This document shows, one piece after another, positions 6,938-7,164 of a DNA stretch of 7,164 bases; position 1 is the stretch's first letter; each line of letters begins with the position of its first letter. The notes beneath the pieces are model-generated. The model ran no database searches, was not told the origin of the DNA, and was given only the letters and a program-made list of their open reading frames with translations. Origin of the DNA: Promethearchaeota archaeon (GTDB lineage: Archaea; Asgardarchaeota; Lokiarchaeia; Sigynarchaeales; MK-D1). The DNA is taken from positions 1 through 7,164 of the forward strand of contig JAEOUK010000576.1 of the NCBI GenBank assembly GCA_016839385.1, in the 5' to 3' direction. Position numbers and translations under genes: made by a program.

Positions 6938-7103
6938 TTTTATTGAAATTAATTCTATATATAATGCACCTTCAAGGCTAAATGTCTGTGAGTATAAAAA
7001 TCTTGAATTAATTGCGCAAGTAGTTCTTTTTAGAGAATTATATCAAGAATATCTCATTTTAATTAGCGATAAAGGATTCATCATCCAGTTAATTACAAGT
7101 TAA
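6927..7103 (+). other. Start-less open frame after the reductase, possible gene remnant
   Basis: In the frame one base on from the reductase, 58 codons are open between the TAA at 6924 and the TAA at 7101. The translation includes DFIEINSIYNAP, VCEYKNLELIAQ and LFRELYQEYLILISDKGF, which has a protein-like mix of charged and hydrophobic residues. There is no ATG and no ribosome site for it. It could be a decayed gene tail, or the reductase's continuation if the C7 tract had one base fewer, or chance. I do not recognise the peptide. Confidence 0.2.
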
Positions 7104-7164
7104 TATGGGAAAATCTTGTAAAACTAAATCTTTGAAATGTTTATATTTTGTTAATCCGAACCAA
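7089..7164. other. Right edge with short open frames on both strands
   Basis: On the minus strand a frame enters from the edge and ends at a TAA (7091-7089), giving 24 residues that finish LVLQDFPILTCN. On the plus strand an ATG at 7105 opens a frame to the edge, giving 20 residues with two cysteines (MGKSCKTKSLKCLY...), without a Shine-Dalgarno. At most one is likely to be real, and neither can be identified from so little sequence. Confidence 0.15.

Noticed and set aside
6952..6966. TATATATAAT just after the reductase as a promoter for a downstream gene.
   Set aside because: No credible start codon with an open frame lies at a suitable distance. The only nearby ATG (6981) opens nine codons.
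6934..6981. An ATG overlapping the reductase stop (ATGA), suggesting a translationally coupled small gene.
   Set aside because: The frame stops after 15 codons and has no ribosome site.
6938..7164. A CRISPR array, tRNA or structured RNA in the gene-poor right end.
   Set aside because: No spaced direct repeats, no cloverleaf-like arms and no GC-rich stems are visible.

Overview
The window is AT-rich (by eye, GC in the mid-thirties) and carries four protein genes that look like one carbohydrate-use locus: a partial GH95 alpha-L-fucosidase-type hydrolase (1-1527, minus), a 12-helix sugar:cation symporter of the GPH/MelB type (1666-3006, plus), a GH116 beta-glycosidase of the bile-acid beta-glucosidase/GBA2 family (3031-5736, minus) and an aldo/keto reductase (5912-6937, plus). 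There are no rRNA or tRNA genes, CRISPR arrays, insertion sequences or phage genes that I can support.

Layout: the GH95 and symporter genes are divergent and share an intergenic region of about 110-140 bp with two inverted repeats and TATA-like boxes, so it is a likely shared control region. The symporter and GH116 genes converge with only 24 bp between their stop codons, and that gap holds a run of eight T on the GH116 coding strand. GH116 and the reductase are divergent with about 175 bp between them. The last 227 bp have no clear gene. They hold a start-less open frame just after the reductase, and short open frames run off the right edge on both strands.

Organism: the evidence is mixed. 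Strong Shine-Dalgarno sites precede the reductase and the best GH116 start (TTG). The symporter has none; instead it has a TATA-like element about 27 nt upstream of its ATG, which would suit archaeal leaderless transcription. The oligo-T run after GH116 also suits archaeal termination. A low-GC archaeon (Asgard-like lineages carry similar sugar loci) or a low-GC anaerobic bacterium are both possible. I cannot decide from this sequence alone. CGA arginine codons are common in the symporter.

How the genes may work together (inference): neither hydrolase has a visible signal peptide or membrane anchor, so both probably act in the cytoplasm on oligosaccharides or glycosides imported by the symporter. 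GH95 would remove alpha-linked fucose (or galactose) and GH116 beta-linked glucose, xylose or similar. The reductase could then convert a released sugar or derived aldehyde. A fucosylated beta-glucan-type oligosaccharide such as a xyloglucan fragment would need both activities, but nothing here proves the substrate.
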